Both the position numbers and the translations under genes were made by a program. Shown here piece after piece: positions 1-10,324 of a stretch of DNA of 64,000 nt. Below the pieces are notes generated by a model. The model was not told the DNA's origin and ran no database searches. It saw only the letters and a program-made list of their open reading frames with translations. The stretch covers positions 62,001-126,000 of the forward strand of contig NZ_FNMZ01000002.1 of the NCBI RefSeq assembly GCF_900106695.1. The letters run 5' to 3'. The stretch is from Albimonas donghaensis. GTDB taxonomy: Bacteria; Pseudomonadota; Alphaproteobacteria; Rhodobacterales; Rhodobacteraceae. The first letter of the stretch is position 1; each line of letters begins with the position of its first letter.

Positions 1-843
1 CACAACCAGGCCAATCCGGACGCGCCCGCCGCGCCCTATGCGGTCAACCAGATCGTGCACAAGTCCAACGTCCGGCTCGACCGCGACGTGGAGATGTGCG
101 TGAAGCACAAGGTGCCGGTCTGGATCACCTCGCTGGGCGCGCGCACCGAGGTCTACGACGCCGCGCATTCCGTCGGCGGCGTGGTGGTGCATGACGTCAT
201 CAACAACCATTTCGCCCACAAGGCGATCATGAAGGGGGCCGACGGTCTGGTCGCCGTCGCCGCCGGCGCGGGCGGCCATGCGGGCGCCCAGTCGCCGCTG
301 GCCCTGATCCGCGAGATCCGCGAATGGTTCGACGGCCCGCTGCTGCTGTCGGGCGCGATCTCCAAGGGCGACTCGATCCTCGCCGCCCAGGCCATGGGCG
401 CCGACATGGGCTATGTCGGCACCGCCTTCATCGCCACGGACGAGGCCAACGCGGTGCCGGGTTACAAGGACATGATCACGCGCCACGGCGCGTCGGACAT
501 CGTCTACACCAACACCTTCACCGGCGTGCACGGCAACTACCTGCGCCCGTCGATCGCGGCGGCCGGGCTCGACCCCGACAACCTCGAAGGCTCCGATCCC
601 TCCAAGATGAGCTTCACCCTGAACGCCGAGGGCGAACGCCCGAAGCCCAAGAAGTGGAAGGACATCTGGGGCGCCGGCCAGGGCATCGGCCCGATCGACG
701 AGGTGGTCCCGACCGCCGAGCTGGTGGCCCGGCTGGAGCGCGAGTATTTCGAGGCCATCGCCCGCCTGAACGCCACCGTTCCGCAGGCCGCCAATCCGGG
801 CTACGGGCGCCTGCTCAAGGCCTCGGCCGCCGCGGCGGGCTGA
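1..843 (+). CDS. Nitronate monooxygenase (2-nitropropane dioxygenase family), 5' truncated by window edge
   Basis: The reading frame is open from base 1, so the N-terminus and the first beta/alpha units of the FMN-binding TIM barrel lie outside the window. The visible 280 residues contain the family signature AAGAGGHAG, whose histidine is the usual catalytic base, followed by the phosphate-binding segment LLSGAISKGDSILAAQAMGADMG split over two strands. Family members oxidise nitronates with flavin, but many homologues beside acyl-CoA genes have no proven substrate, and some act as flavin-dependent enoyl reductases. It lies upstream of an IclR regulator on the same strand. A GC-rich hairpin at 852-867 follows the stop but has no T-run. 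Confidence 0.85.
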   Translation, partial: HNQANPDAPAAPYAVNQIVHKSNVRLDRDVEMCVKHKVPVWITSLGARTEVYDAAHSVGGVVVHDVINNHFAHKAIMKGADGLVAVAAGAGGHAGAQSPLALIREIREWFDGPLLLSGAISKGDSILAAQAMGADMGYVGTAFIATDEANAVPGYKDMITRHGASDIVYTNTFTGVHGNYLRPSIAAAGLDPDNLEGSDPSKMSFTLNAEGERPKPKKWKDIWGAGQGIGPIDEVVPTAELVARLEREYFEAIARLNATVPQAANPGYGRLLKASAAAAG

Positions 844-935
844 TCCGCGCCCCGGCGGCCCCGCCGGCCGCCTGACGCTCCGCGCCGCGCCCCTTCTCGC
901 AAGCGGGTGCGGCGCGATCATCGGGGGAACCATCC

Positions 936-1763
936 GTGCGAAAACGCAGCGCCATGCCCGAAGCCGCGGCGGACGTCGCCGTCGGCGCGAAATCCTTCGA
1001 GGGCGACCGCCAGTTCGTCTCCGCGCTTCACCGGGGGCTCGAGGTGCTGCGCTGCTTCCAGCCCGGCGACGACGGGCTGGGCAACCTGGAGCTGTCGCAG
1101 CGCTCGGGGCTGGGGCCCTCCACCGTCTCGCGCATCACCTACACGCTGACCCGGCTGGGCTATCTGCGCTACGACGCGGCCACCGGGCGCTATCGGCTCG
1201 GGGTGGCCGTGCTGGGGCTGGGCTACGCCTGTCTCGCCGGCTTCCGCATCCGCGAGACCGCGCAGGCCCACATGCAGGAGATGGCCGAGGCCGTGGGCGG
1301 CGGCGTGCTGGTGGCGCTGTCGGCGCGCGACAACCTGCGGATGGTCTATCTCGCCTGCGCGCGGTCGTCGGAAGGGGTGATGAGCCTCCAGCTCGACGTC
1401 GGCTCGCGGCTGTCTCTGGGCCGTTCGGCGGCCGGGCGGGCCTATCTCGCAGCCACCTCGACCGAGGAGCGCGAGCGCCTGATCGTCGAGCTCGAGGCCC
1501 GCGCCGATCCCGCGATCTGGCCGGCGACGCTGACCGGGATCCGGGACTCGGTGCGCTCGGTGCATGAGCGGGGCTTCTGCATGTCGCTGGGCAACTGGCG
1601 GGCGCAGGTGAACACGGCCGGCGTGCCGCTGCGGCTGGCCCATGACGACACGCTCTACACGCTGACCTGCGGCGGCGCGGCCTACACCCTGCCCCGGCTG
1701 AAGCTGGAGAAGGAGGTCGGCCCGAGGCTGCTGGACCTCGCCGCCCGGATCTCGCGCCACTAG
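936..1763 (+). CDS. IclR-family transcriptional regulator
   Basis: A 275-residue protein with the IclR layout: an N-terminal winged helix-turn-helix (about residues 25-85, with LGPSTVSRITYTLTRLGYL as the recognition helix and wing entry) and a C-terminal effector domain (about 100-270). The proposed GTG start has a GGGGGAA box 6 bases upstream. An ATG six codons later is an alternative. IclR regulators often control aromatic or acyl-CoA degradation genes, and this one lies beside the leftward acyl-CoA dehydrogenase set and the nitronate monooxygenase, which are plausible targets. Effector and operator are not visible. It converges with the small membrane protein gene on the other strand, 20 bases away. 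Confidence 0.88.
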   Translation: MRKRSAMPEAAADVAVGAKSFEGDRQFVSALHRGLEVLRCFQPGDDGLGNLELSQRSGLGPSTVSRITYTLTRLGYLRYDAATGRYRLGVAVLGLGYACLAGFRIRETAQAHMQEMAEAVGGGVLVALSARDNLRMVYLACARSSEGVMSLQLDVGSRLSLGRSAAGRAYLAATSTEERERLIVELEARADPAIWPATLTGIRDSVRSVHERGFCMSLGNWRAQVNTAGVPLRLAHDDTLYTLTCGGAAYTLPRLKLEKEVGPRLLDLAARISRH

Positions 1764-1783
1764 CCAGGGGCGCGGGCGGCGCG

Positions 1784-1999
1784 CTACCTGCCCAGCGTGA
1801 CCGTCAGGATCAGGCCGAAGACGATGGGCGTGGCGATCAGGGCGAGCATGGCGACGCCCTGGATCCCGAAGATCACGCCCGCCAGCACCCAGAGCATCAG
1901 CAGGTTGACCGCGAACCAGACCGGCGCGTCCTCCTCGCCCTCCATGGCGTCGCGGATCATCCAGCCGATCAGCGGCACGCGGTAGATCAGGTTCAACAT
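1784..1999 (-). CDS. Small two-helix membrane protein, function unknown
   Basis: A 71-residue protein starting at the ATG whose complement is at 1997-1999. A CGGAG box lies 9 bases before it. Residues about 26-45 and 48-68 are two uninterrupted hydrophobic stretches separated by a short glycine-containing turn. The N-terminal third is amphipathic, with acidic residues (MEGEEDAP). I do not recognise the family. A longer in-frame reading upstream is arginine/proline/alanine-rich and looks like read-through of GC-rich non-coding DNA, so I reject it. The gene converges with the IclR gene. No operon partner is evident. Confidence 0.6.
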   Translation of the reverse strand: MLNLIYRVPLIGWMIRDAMEGEEDAPVWFAVNLLMLWVLAGVIFGIQGVAMLALIATPIVFGLILTVTLGR

Positions 2000-2377
2000 C
2001 GGGCGAGCTCCGGTTTCCTCCACGGTCCCGCGCATATGGGGCGGGAGGCGGGCGCCGGGAACCCGCCCGCGGCGGCGCGACGCGGCGCCGGAGGGAGGCC
2101 GCGCGTCGCGGTCGCGCGGGTCGCCCCCGCCCGCCCGCGCGGCCCGGCGGATCGGGCGCGAGCCGCGACGCCGCGGGTTGCGAGCGCCGCGCCAGTTTCT
2201 CCCCGACGCCCGCCCCCCGGAAACGGCGCCCCCCGGCGCCCCCGTCCCCACGCCGCGCGGGCGGAACCGGTCCGCCGGGCGGGCGCGGGACGCGCGGCTC
2301 CCGTCCACGACAAAGGGGCGCGACGGTTTCCCGCCGCGCCCCCCGATGTCCGACGATTTGTTCCGATCCGCTCCGGA
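2000..2377. other. Gene-free 378-base interval
   Basis: This GC-rich interval separates the start of the small membrane protein gene from the stop of the acyl-CoA dehydrogenase gene, both leftward. It should hold the promoter of the small gene. Apart from the hairpin at 2311-2342, I see no conserved coding signal, and all frames here are arginine/proline/alanine-rich. Confidence 0.5.
2311..2342 (-). terminator. Intrinsic terminator of the leftward acyl-CoA operon
   Basis: In leftward RNA, bases 2315-2326 and 2331-2342 form a 12-bp stem, perfect apart from one G-U pair, closed by a four-base loop and followed by TTTG. It lies about 35 bases after the acyl-CoA dehydrogenase stop codon. The T-run is short, so read-through is possible. 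Confidence 0.6.
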
Positions 2378-3514
2378 TCAGGCGGCCATGCCGCCCACGG
2401 CATCCAGCTGCGCCAAGTGATGGTCGGTGTCGCCGAAGGTCCGGTCGATGATCGACAGGCGCTTGAAGTAGTGACCGATGGAATACTCCATGGTCATGCC
2501 CACGCCGCCATGCAGCTGGATCGACTTCTCGCCCAGCTGCTTGGCCGACCGGCCCAGCTGCACCTTGGCCGCCGACACCGCCCGCGACCGCTCCACCGGA
2601 TCGGCATCCCGCGAGGCCATGGCCCCGTACATCATCATCGAGCGCGCCAGCTCCAGCTCCACGAACATTTCCGAGGCCTGGAACTGCAGTCCCTGGAACG
2701 AGCCGATGGCCCGGCCGAACTGCTCGCGGTCCTTTATGTACTGCACCGTCAGGTCCAGCGACTTGCCCAGCGCGCCCGCCGCCTCGGCGCAGAGCGCCGC
2801 GATGGCTTCGTCGGAGGCCTGGCGGATGGCCGCCATGCTGTCGGGCGTGTCGCCGAGCAGCTCGGCGGCCGCGCCGGTCAGCGTGACCTCGGCGGCGCGA
2901 AGGCCGTCCTGGGTCGGGTAGTCGCGGATCGCGACGCCGTCCGCCTTCGGGTCGACCAGGAACAGGCCGACGCCGGCCTCGTCCGTGGTCGCGCCCGAAA
3001 CCCGCGCCGACACGATCAGCTTGTCGGCGACGCCGCCATACATGACCAGCGTCTTGGCGCCGTCGAGCGTGTAGCCGTCGCCGGACTTGGCGGCCTTGGT
3101 CTCGACATGGGCCAGCTCGTAGCGCGCCTTCGGCTCGGAATGCGCGAAGGCCAGCTTGCAGGCCCCGCCGATGATCTCCTCGGCCAGCGCCGAACGCTGG
3201 GCCGGGGTCGCCGTGGTGCGCAGGATCGAGCCGCCGATGACCACGGTGGACAGATAGGGCTCCAGCGCCAGCGCCTTGCCCATCTCCTCCATCACGATCA
3301 TCAGGTCGACCGGACCGCCGCCGATGCCGCCGTCCTCTTCCGCGAAGGGCACGGCCAGCAGACCCTGTTCGGCATAGGCCGCCCAGATCTCCTCGGAGAA
3401 GCCGCCGGGCTCCGCCATGTACTTCTTGCGCTTCTCGAAGTCGTAGCGGTCCTGCATGAAGCGGCCGACCATGTCCTTCAGGAGCTGCTGCTCCTCGCTC
3501 AGTTCGAAGTCCAT
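2378..3514 (-). CDS. Acyl-CoA dehydrogenase, probable partner subunit of the adjacent dehydrogenase
   Basis: A 378-residue FAD-dependent acyl-CoA dehydrogenase with an N-terminal helical domain beginning MDFELSEEQQLLKDMV, a middle beta domain and a C-terminal helical domain with QLHGGVGMTMEYSIGHYFKR. It catalyses, or takes part in, alpha,beta-desaturation of an acyl-CoA. It lies 7 bases after the next dehydrogenase gene. Two adjacent, divergent acyl-CoA dehydrogenases are typical of heterotetrameric (alpha2beta2) enzymes such as the FadE28/FadE29 and ChsE1/ChsE2 types that act on bulky CoA esters. The C-terminal EGT motif that carries the catalytic glutamate in many homomeric enzymes is absent here. 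It is the last gene of its operon. Confidence 0.9.
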   Translation of the reverse strand: MDFELSEEQQLLKDMVGRFMQDRYDFEKRKKYMAEPGGFSEEIWAAYAEQGLLAVPFAEEDGGIGGGPVDLMIVMEEMGKALALEPYLSTVVIGGSILRTTATPAQRSALAEEIIGGACKLAFAHSEPKARYELAHVETKAAKSGDGYTLDGAKTLVMYGGVADKLIVSARVSGATTDEAGVGLFLVDPKADGVAIRDYPTQDGLRAAEVTLTGAAAELLGDTPDSMAAIRQASDEAIAALCAEAAGALGKSLDLTVQYIKDREQFGRAIGSFQGLQFQASEMFVELELARSMMMYGAMASRDADPVERSRAVSAAKVQLGRSAKQLGEKSIQLHGGVGMTMEYSIGHYFKRLSIIDRTFGDTDHHLAQLDAVGGMAA

Positions 3515-3521
3515 CGGTTCC

Positions 3522-4721
<1,200 letters not shown>

Positions 4722-4755
4722 GGCGTGTTCCTCTCCCTGGTGTCGGCCGGCGGGG

Positions 4756-6414
4756 TCAAGCCCCGTCCGGCGCCTTGAGAACCTGATCCCGCAGCATCTT
4801 GCGGGAATATTTTCCGACGGGCGTGCGCGGCAGGCTCGTCGTGAATTCCAGCCCCTGGGGCATCTCGTGCCGGCCCAGCCGGTCGTCGAGAAAGACCCGC
4901 AGGGCCGCGAGGTCGAACTCGGCCGCCCCCGGCTTCAGCACCACATAGGCGCGCGCGCTCTCGCCCCGGTAGTCGTCGGGGACGCCGATGACCATGACCT
5001 CCGCGACGTCGGGATGCGCGTGAATCGCCTGCTCGATCGCCTGGGGGTATACGTTGTAGCCCCCCGACAGGATCAGGTCCTTCTTGCGGTCCACAAGATA
5101 CAGGAACCCGTCCTCGTCGAAATGCCCGATATCGCCGGTCAGGAACCAGCCGTCGACGAAGCTGCGCGCGGTCTCCTCCGGGTTGTCGTGGTAATGGGTC
5201 ATCACCGCGGGGGACTTGATGCGCATCTCGCCGGTCTCGCCCACGGGCAGGACGCGGGTGGGGTCGTCCACGTCCACGATCTCCAGCGCCACGCCGGGCA
5301 GCGGGATGCCGATGGAGGCGCGCTTCTCCCAGGCGTGGGAGGCGGGGATGGAGGTGCCGGCGGCCCCGGTCTCGGTCATCCCCCAGCCGCCGCGCATGTC
5401 GAGCCCGGTCAGCGCCTTGATCTTGCGCACGATCTCCACCGGCATGGGCGCGCCGCCCGAGCCGATGGAGCGCAGCGAGGACAGGTCCCGCGTCTCGATC
5501 CCCGGCATGTTGGCGATGGCGATCCACATGGTCGGCACGCCGCCGGTGGAGACGATGCGCTTGCGCTCGATATCGTCGACCACGCGGTTCGCGTCGAAGC
5601 GCTGGTGAATGACGATCGACGTCCCGGTCTTCAGCCGGGTCATCAGGATCGAGGTCAGCCCCATGATGTGGAAGAAGGGCGAGACCGTGAGGCTCGCCGC
5701 GCCTTCCAGCCGGTCCGGGTCGTTGAGCCAGGCGTATTCGTAGATCTGCACCGCGGCGGCGAGGGTGGCATGGGTCAGCACCGCCGCCTTGGGCAGGCCG
5801 GTGGTGCCGCCGGTGTATTGCAGCAGCGCCCGGTCCCCGGGGGCCGCGTCATGGACCGACAGCTCGGTCCCCGCGCCCTCGATCAGGGCGGGCCAGGAGG
5901 TGACGCGCGGATCGTCGGGGATCGCGCCGGCGGGACCGCCGAACAGGGCGTCGTCGCAGAGCACCGCCTCGGACAGCGCGCCGGTGTCGAGCAGCTCGAC
6001 CACCCGCGGGCCGAAGGGCGCGAAGGACAGCGCGACGATCATCCGCGCGCCGCTGTCATGGATCTTGTGCTCCAGCTCCCGCAGCGCGTCGAGCGGCGAC
6101 AGATGCGTGACCGTGGCCCCGGTCAGCAGCGTCGCGAAGAAGAACAGCGGGTGGAACAGGGTGTTGGGCAGGTAGAGCGCCACCACGTCGCCGGGCCCGA
6201 TCCCGCGCGCGCGCAGGGCGTTGGCGAGCCGGGCGCACTCGGTCCGGAACGCCGCGTAGGTCAGGACATGGTCGTTGTAGTCCAGCGCCGGACGATCCGC
6301 GAAGGCCTGGGTGAACATCTCGAACTGGCGATTGACCGTGGTCGCTTCCGGCGTGAAATGCGGGTCCACGCCTTCCGCATACCATCGAGCCCAGGCGGGC
6401 ATGTCGTCGAGCAT
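4756..6414 (-). CDS. AMP-forming acyl-CoA ligase
   Basis: A 552-residue adenylate-forming enzyme that activates a carboxylic acid with ATP and CoA. Visible motifs are the P-loop-like QYTGGTTGLPKAAVLTH, the A5 motif GWGMTETG, the A7/A8 region DGWFLTGDIGHFDEDGFLYL followed by DRKKDLILSGGYNVYP, and the C-terminal catalytic lysine region PRTPVGKYSRKML. Length and motif order match long- or medium-chain fatty acid CoA ligases. It sits between the hydratase/dehydrogenase gene (100 bases upstream) and the dehydrogenase pair, so it probably supplies their substrate. The acyl chain cannot be deduced from sequence. Confidence 0.93.
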   Translation of the reverse strand: MLDDMPAWARWYAEGVDPHFTPEATTVNRQFEMFTQAFADRPALDYNDHVLTYAAFRTECARLANALRARGIGPGDVVALYLPNTLFHPLFFFATLLTGATVTHLSPLDALRELEHKIHDSGARMIVALSFAPFGPRVVELLDTGALSEAVLCDDALFGGPAGAIPDDPRVTSWPALIEGAGTELSVHDAAPGDRALLQYTGGTTGLPKAAVLTHATLAAAVQIYEYAWLNDPDRLEGAASLTVSPFFHIMGLTSILMTRLKTGTSIVIHQRFDANRVVDDIERKRIVSTGGVPTMWIAIANMPGIETRDLSSLRSIGSGGAPMPVEIVRKIKALTGLDMRGGWGMTETGAAGTSIPASHAWEKRASIGIPLPGVALEIVDVDDPTRVLPVGETGEMRIKSPAVMTHYHDNPEETARSFVDGWFLTGDIGHFDEDGFLYLVDRKKDLILSGGYNVYPQAIEQAIHAHPDVAEVMVIGVPDDYRGESARAYVVLKPGAAEFDLAALRVFLDDRLGRHEMPQGLEFTTSLPRTPVGKYSRKMLRDQVLKAPDGA

Positions 6415-6514
6415 CGCGCGGCACTCCCTGTCGCTGTCGCGGTCGTTGCGCCGTCCCTGTTTCCGGGACTTGCGGCGGGCCCTGACGCGGACCCGCCCGT
6501 CGCATGGGGCGGCC

Positions 6515-8593
6515 TCAGGCCGCCTTGGCCGCGGCGAAGGTGCTCTTCTCCGCCGCCAGCTTGCGCATCAGCGCGCAGGGGCGAAGGCTCTCCGTGCCGG
6601 TGACATCGGCGTAGTGGTCGAGCCGCTCGCAGATGTAGTCCGCGCCGACCTGGTCGGCGTAATACATCGGGCCGCCCTGCCCGACCGGGAAGCCGTAGCC
6701 GTAGAGGTAGATCACGTCGATGTCGGAGGCCCGCAGCGCGACGCCTTCCTCCAGCGTCTTGGCGCCCTCGTTGATCATCGGGAACATCAGGCGCTCGAAG
6801 ATCTCCTGCTCGGAGAACTCGCGGCGGGTCACCCCCTGCTCCTTGGCGACGCGGGCGATCAGGGCGTCGATCTCCGGATCGGGGATCGGACGGCGCGAGC
6901 CCTCTTCATACAGATACCAGCCCTTGCCGGTCTTCTGCCCGAAGCGGCCCATCTCGCAGATGGCGTCGTTGACCGGGGCCTTCCTGCCGCTTTCCTGGCG
7001 GATGCGGTAGCCGACGTCGAGCCCGGCCATGTCCGACATGGCCAGCGGCCCCATCGCCATGCCGAACTTCGTCAGCGCGCCGTCGATCTCGCTGGGCGAG
7101 GCGCCTTCCAGCAGCATCGGCTCGATCTGGGCGCCGCGGGCGTGCAGCATCCGGTTGCCGACGAAGCCGTAGCAGACGCCGACCACCACGGGGATCTTGC
7201 CGCCCTTCTTGCCCACGTCCATCGCGGTCTTGAGCACGTCGGGGGCGGTCTTCTCACCGCGCACGATCTCCAGCAGGCGCATCACGTTGGCCGGCGAGAA
7301 GAAGTGCATCCCCACCACGTCCTCGGGGCGCGAGGTGACGGCGGCGATCTCGTCCACGTCGAGGGTCGAGGTGTTGGAGGCCAGCACGCAGCCGGGTTTG
7401 CACTTGGCGTCGAGGTCTTTGAAGATCTTCTTCTTCAGATCCATGTTCTCGAACACCGCCTCGATCACCATGTCGGCCTCGGCCACGGAGTCGAAATCCG
7501 AACTGGCGGTGATGTTGGCGAGCGCCGCGTCCACCTGCGCCTCGGTCAGGCCGCCGCGGCGCTGGGTGTTGCGGTAGTTCTTCTCGATCACCCCCATGCC
7601 GCGCTCAAGCGCTTCGGGGTTCAGGTCGATGATGGTCACCGGGATGCCGGCCGAGGCGAAGGACATGGTGATGCCCCCGCCCATGGTGCCGGCGCCGAGC
7701 ACCGCGATGCGGTTGACCGGCCGGGGCTTCACATCCTTGGTGACGCCGGGAACCTTGTTGGCCTCGCGCTCCGCGAAGAAGGCGTGACGCTGGGCCTTGG
7801 ACTCGGGGCCGTCGCGCAGTTCGGCGAAAAGCGCCCGCTCCTGCGCCGTGCCGTCGGCGAAGGACATGGTGATGGCGTTGCGCACGGTCTGCGCGCAGGT
7901 CGCCGGCGCCTTCAGCCCGCGGGATCGGGACAGCAGCCGGCCGGCCTCGGCCTCGAAGGCCTCCATGTCGGTGGGCGGCGTCCGCATCTGGGAGATGCGG
8001 GGCAGCGGCCCGCCCTCGGCGGCCTTGGCTTCGGCCATCTTCACGGCGGCCTCGACCAGGTCGCCTTCGGCCACCGCGTCGATGATGCCGAGCTCGGCGG
8101 CGCGGGGCGCGGGGATCGGGTCGCCCTTCACGATGGGCTCCAGCGCGGCGACGGCGCCGATCAGGCGCGGCAGGCGCTGGGTGCCCCCGGCGCCGGGCAG
8201 CAGGCCGAGCTTCACCTCGGGCAGGCCGACCTTGGCCGACGGGACCGCGACGCGGAAATGGCAGCCGAGCGCCAGCTCCAGCCCGCCGCCGAGCGCGGTG
8301 CCGTGGATGGCGGCGACGACCGGCTTCTCGCAGGCCTCGATCAGCTCGATCACCTCGACCAGGCCCGGCTCCTGCGGCGGCTTGCCGAATTCGGTGATGT
8401 CGGCGCCGGCGTGGAACGTGCGTCCCTTGCAGGCGATGACGATGGCGTCGACCCCGGCATCCGCCGCGGCGGCCGAAACGTTGTCGAAAAGGCCCTTGCG
8501 GACCGCGTGACCCAGGGCGTTGACCGGCTGGTTGTCGGACTCGACCACAGCCACACGACCCACCATGCGCATGGCGACTTTTTCTTCGGACAC
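6515..8593 (-). CDS. Fused enoyl-CoA hydratase / 3-hydroxyacyl-CoA dehydrogenase
   Basis: A 692-residue FadB/FadJ-type multifunctional enzyme. Residues about 1-190 form a crotonase domain, with the oxyanion-hole segments GRTFHAGADI and HGTALGGGLELALG and the acid motif LPEVKLGLLPGAGG. From about 295 a Rossmann domain begins with VLGAGTMGGG, followed by the catalytic-histidine motif GMHFFSPANVMRLLEI and a two-part C-terminal dehydrogenase domain. It catalyses hydration and then NAD-dependent oxidation. It is the first gene of the leftward set. The thiolase that would complete beta-oxidation lies in the divergent rightward set starting 337 bases away. Confidence 0.94.
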   Translation of the reverse strand: MSEEKVAMRMVGRVAVVESDNQPVNALGHAVRKGLFDNVSAAAADAGVDAIVIACKGRTFHAGADITEFGKPPQEPGLVEVIELIEACEKPVVAAIHGTALGGGLELALGCHFRVAVPSAKVGLPEVKLGLLPGAGGTQRLPRLIGAVAALEPIVKGDPIPAPRAAELGIIDAVAEGDLVEAAVKMAEAKAAEGGPLPRISQMRTPPTDMEAFEAEAGRLLSRSRGLKAPATCAQTVRNAITMSFADGTAQERALFAELRDGPESKAQRHAFFAEREANKVPGVTKDVKPRPVNRIAVLGAGTMGGGITMSFASAGIPVTIIDLNPEALERGMGVIEKNYRNTQRRGGLTEAQVDAALANITASSDFDSVAEADMVIEAVFENMDLKKKIFKDLDAKCKPGCVLASNTSTLDVDEIAAVTSRPEDVVGMHFFSPANVMRLLEIVRGEKTAPDVLKTAMDVGKKGGKIPVVVGVCYGFVGNRMLHARGAQIEPMLLEGASPSEIDGALTKFGMAMGPLAMSDMAGLDVGYRIRQESGRKAPVNDAICEMGRFGQKTGKGWYLYEEGSRRPIPDPEIDALIARVAKEQGVTRREFSEQEIFERLMFPMINEGAKTLEEGVALRASDIDVIYLYGYGFPVGQGGPMYYADQVGADYICERLDHYADVTGTESLRPCALMRKLAAEKSTFAAAKAA

Positions 8594-8929
8594 GAGCTTT
8601 CCTCCCCGCTGCGACGTCCTTCCGACCGCAAATTCTGCGGTGCGGAAATATATTTTGCAATTTGACGCCGAGGCTAAGAAGTGCTGAATTCCGAGTCAAC
8701 ATGAAACGCGACGGATCGGCGGTCGGGAAATCCCGCTCGCGGTCTTAACGCGCCGTTGCCGCCGCCCCGCGAACGGACCGAAAATCGGGAGGAAATTCAG
8801 GACCATGATCGACAAGAGGCCTCCAGCCGCGCGCGCCTGCCTGACAGATATCAGGGGCCCCGCCCCGGTCATGGCCCGGCCCCGGGGCGACTCGCGCGCC
8901 GCCGCGGCCCCGCGCATCGGCGAGACCGC
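8594..8929. promoter_or_regulatory. Divergent promoter region between the two acyl-CoA gene sets
   Basis: This 336-base region lies between leftward and rightward operons and includes an AT-rich core at about 8630-8700, unlike its surroundings. At 8626-8640 there is a perfect inverted repeat CCGCA-AATTC-TGCGG, followed by an A/T-rich run ATATATTTTGCAATTT. These look like regulator binding and promoter melting elements. Which regulator binds is unknown; the nearby IclR is one candidate. The part from 8700 to 8929 shows nothing convincing. Confidence 0.5.
8662..8690 (+). promoter_or_regulatory. Possible sigma70-type promoter for the thioesterase-SDR-thiolase operon
   Basis: A TTGACG box (8662-8667) is followed after 17 bases by TGAATT (8685-8690). 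The -35 box is good and the -10 box is weak. The position, in the AT-rich core of the divergent region, supports it. Confidence 0.35.
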
Positions 8930-9469
8930 ATGAAGGACGCCGATCCGGACCCCGACCGTCAGCCCATCCCCGCCGGCCCGCTGGCGCGCGAGGGCTTCCA
9001 GGACCGGCTCGGGCTGGTGCTCACCCACCGCTCGCCCACCGCGATCTGGGGCGAGCTTCAGGTGACGCCCTATCACCTCAACCGCTCGGGCATCGTGCAT
9101 GGCGGGATCTACTGCACCATCCTCGACGCCTGCATGACCGGGGCGGGGCTGTGGTGCTCGGTCCCCGGCAACGTGCGCCGGGCGGTGACGCTGTCGATGA
9201 CGGTGAAGTTCACTGGCCGCGTGCGCAGCGGCCTGATCCGGGTCGAGGCCCGCAAGGTCGCCTCGGGCCGGCGCATCTACACCTCCACCGCCGAGGCGCT
9301 GTCCGAGGACGGCGAGGTGCTGGCCCACGGCATCGGCAGCTTCCAGTACATGCGCGGGTCCGAGGATCCGGAGGGCGAGCCGCTCGACGTGGCGCTGGCC
9401 GCCCGCGCGCAGGCCGACGCGGAGGTCGCCGCCGCGGCGGCCGCCGCCGACGCCGCCGACAAGTCATAA
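8930..9469 (+). CDS. PaaI-family hotdog thioesterase
   Basis: A 179-residue hotdog-fold protein with the PaaI signature NRSGIVHGGIYCTILDACMT, in which His-Gly-Gly begins the central helix and the acidic residue is the usual catalytic side chain. Such enzymes hydrolyse acyl- or aryl-CoA thioesters and often rescue stalled CoA pools. I chose the ATG at 8930 because conservation begins near the motif. An upstream in-frame extension is arginine-rich and unlikely. The C-terminus ends in an alanine-rich run. It is the first gene of a rightward operon and is followed 25 bases later by an SDR with a strong GGGGAGGAG ribosome site. Confidence 0.85.
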   Translation: MKDADPDPDRQPIPAGPLAREGFQDRLGLVLTHRSPTAIWGELQVTPYHLNRSGIVHGGIYCTILDACMTGAGLWCSVPGNVRRAVTLSMTVKFTGRVRSGLIRVEARKVASGRRIYTSTAEALSEDGEVLAHGIGSFQYMRGSEDPEGEPLDVALAARAQADAEVAAAAAAADAADKS

Positions 9470-9494
9470 GAACCGAAGGGGAGGAGAAACCCGC

Positions 9495-10250
9495 ATGTTC
9501 GACATCAAGGGCAAGGTCGCCATCGTCACCGGCTCGACCAAGGGGATCGGCCTGGCCATCGCCTGGCAATACGCGCGCTCCGGCGCCAAGGTGGTGATCA
9601 GCTCGCGCAAGGCCGATGTCTGCGAGGCCGTGGCGAAGGAGATCACCGACGCCGGCTTCGAAGCCATCTCGGTCCCCTGCCATATCGGCGAGCGCGAGCA
9701 GCTCGTGCGCCTGGTCGACGCCACCATGGAGAAATGGGGCCGCATCGACATCCTCGTGTGCAACGCCGCCTCGAACCCCGTCTACGGTCCCATGCCCGGC
9801 CTGCCCGAAAGCGCCTGGGACAAGATCATGGATAACAACGTCAAATCCAATTACATCCTGGTCAATTCCCTGGTCGCCCCGATCATGGAGAAGCAGGGAA
9901 GCGGCGCGGTGATCCTGATCAGCTCGGTCGCGGCGCTGCGCGCCTCCGAGATGCTGGCCTTCTACTCGATCTCCAAGGCCGCCGAAGCGCATCTGACCAA
10001 GAATCTCGCGGTCGCCTGGGGCCCCAAGGGGGTGCGCGTCAACGCCATCCTGCCCGGCCTCGTCAAGACCGATTTCGCCAAGGAGCTGTGGACCGACCCC
10101 GACCGCCTGGAGCGGGTCGAGAACAAGGTCCCCCTGCGCCGCATCGGCGAGCCGGACGACATCGCCGGCTGCGCCCATTTCCTCGCCTCGGACGCCGCCG
10201 CCTTCATGACCGGCCACCTGCTGGTGGCCGATGGCGGCGACACGATCTGA
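9495..10250 (+). CDS. Short-chain dehydrogenase/reductase
   Basis: A 251-residue classical SDR. The cofactor motif TGSTKGIG is near residue 15, the CNAAS (NNAG-equivalent) segment near 92, the active-site serine lies in LISSVAAL, and the catalytic pair is in FYSISKAA. It ends with a normal C-terminal substrate-loop and the segment ADGGDTI. It probably oxidises a 3-hydroxyacyl-CoA or an alcohol, or reduces the matching ketone, within this CoA pathway. The gene lies between a thioesterase and a thiolase in one transcription unit. The nucleotide preference is not obvious from the second beta-strand (SSRK could favour NADP). Confidence 0.9.
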   Translation: MFDIKGKVAIVTGSTKGIGLAIAWQYARSGAKVVISSRKADVCEAVAKEITDAGFEAISVPCHIGEREQLVRLVDATMEKWGRIDILVCNAASNPVYGPMPGLPESAWDKIMDNNVKSNYILVNSLVAPIMEKQGSGAVILISSVAALRASEMLAFYSISKAAEAHLTKNLAVAWGPKGVRVNAILPGLVKTDFAKELWTDPDRLERVENKVPLRRIGEPDDIAGCAHFLASDAAAFMTGHLLVADGGDTI

Positions 10251-10324
10251 GCCGACGCCCGATGCCGGTCGCGCGCCCCCCTGCGCGGCCGGTCGAGAAG
10301 AACCCAAGGGAGAGGAGAATTCCC

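Noticed and set aside
852-867. GC hairpin after the first nitronate monooxygenase gene
   Set aside because: Short stem with a tiny loop and no T-run; common by chance at this GC content.
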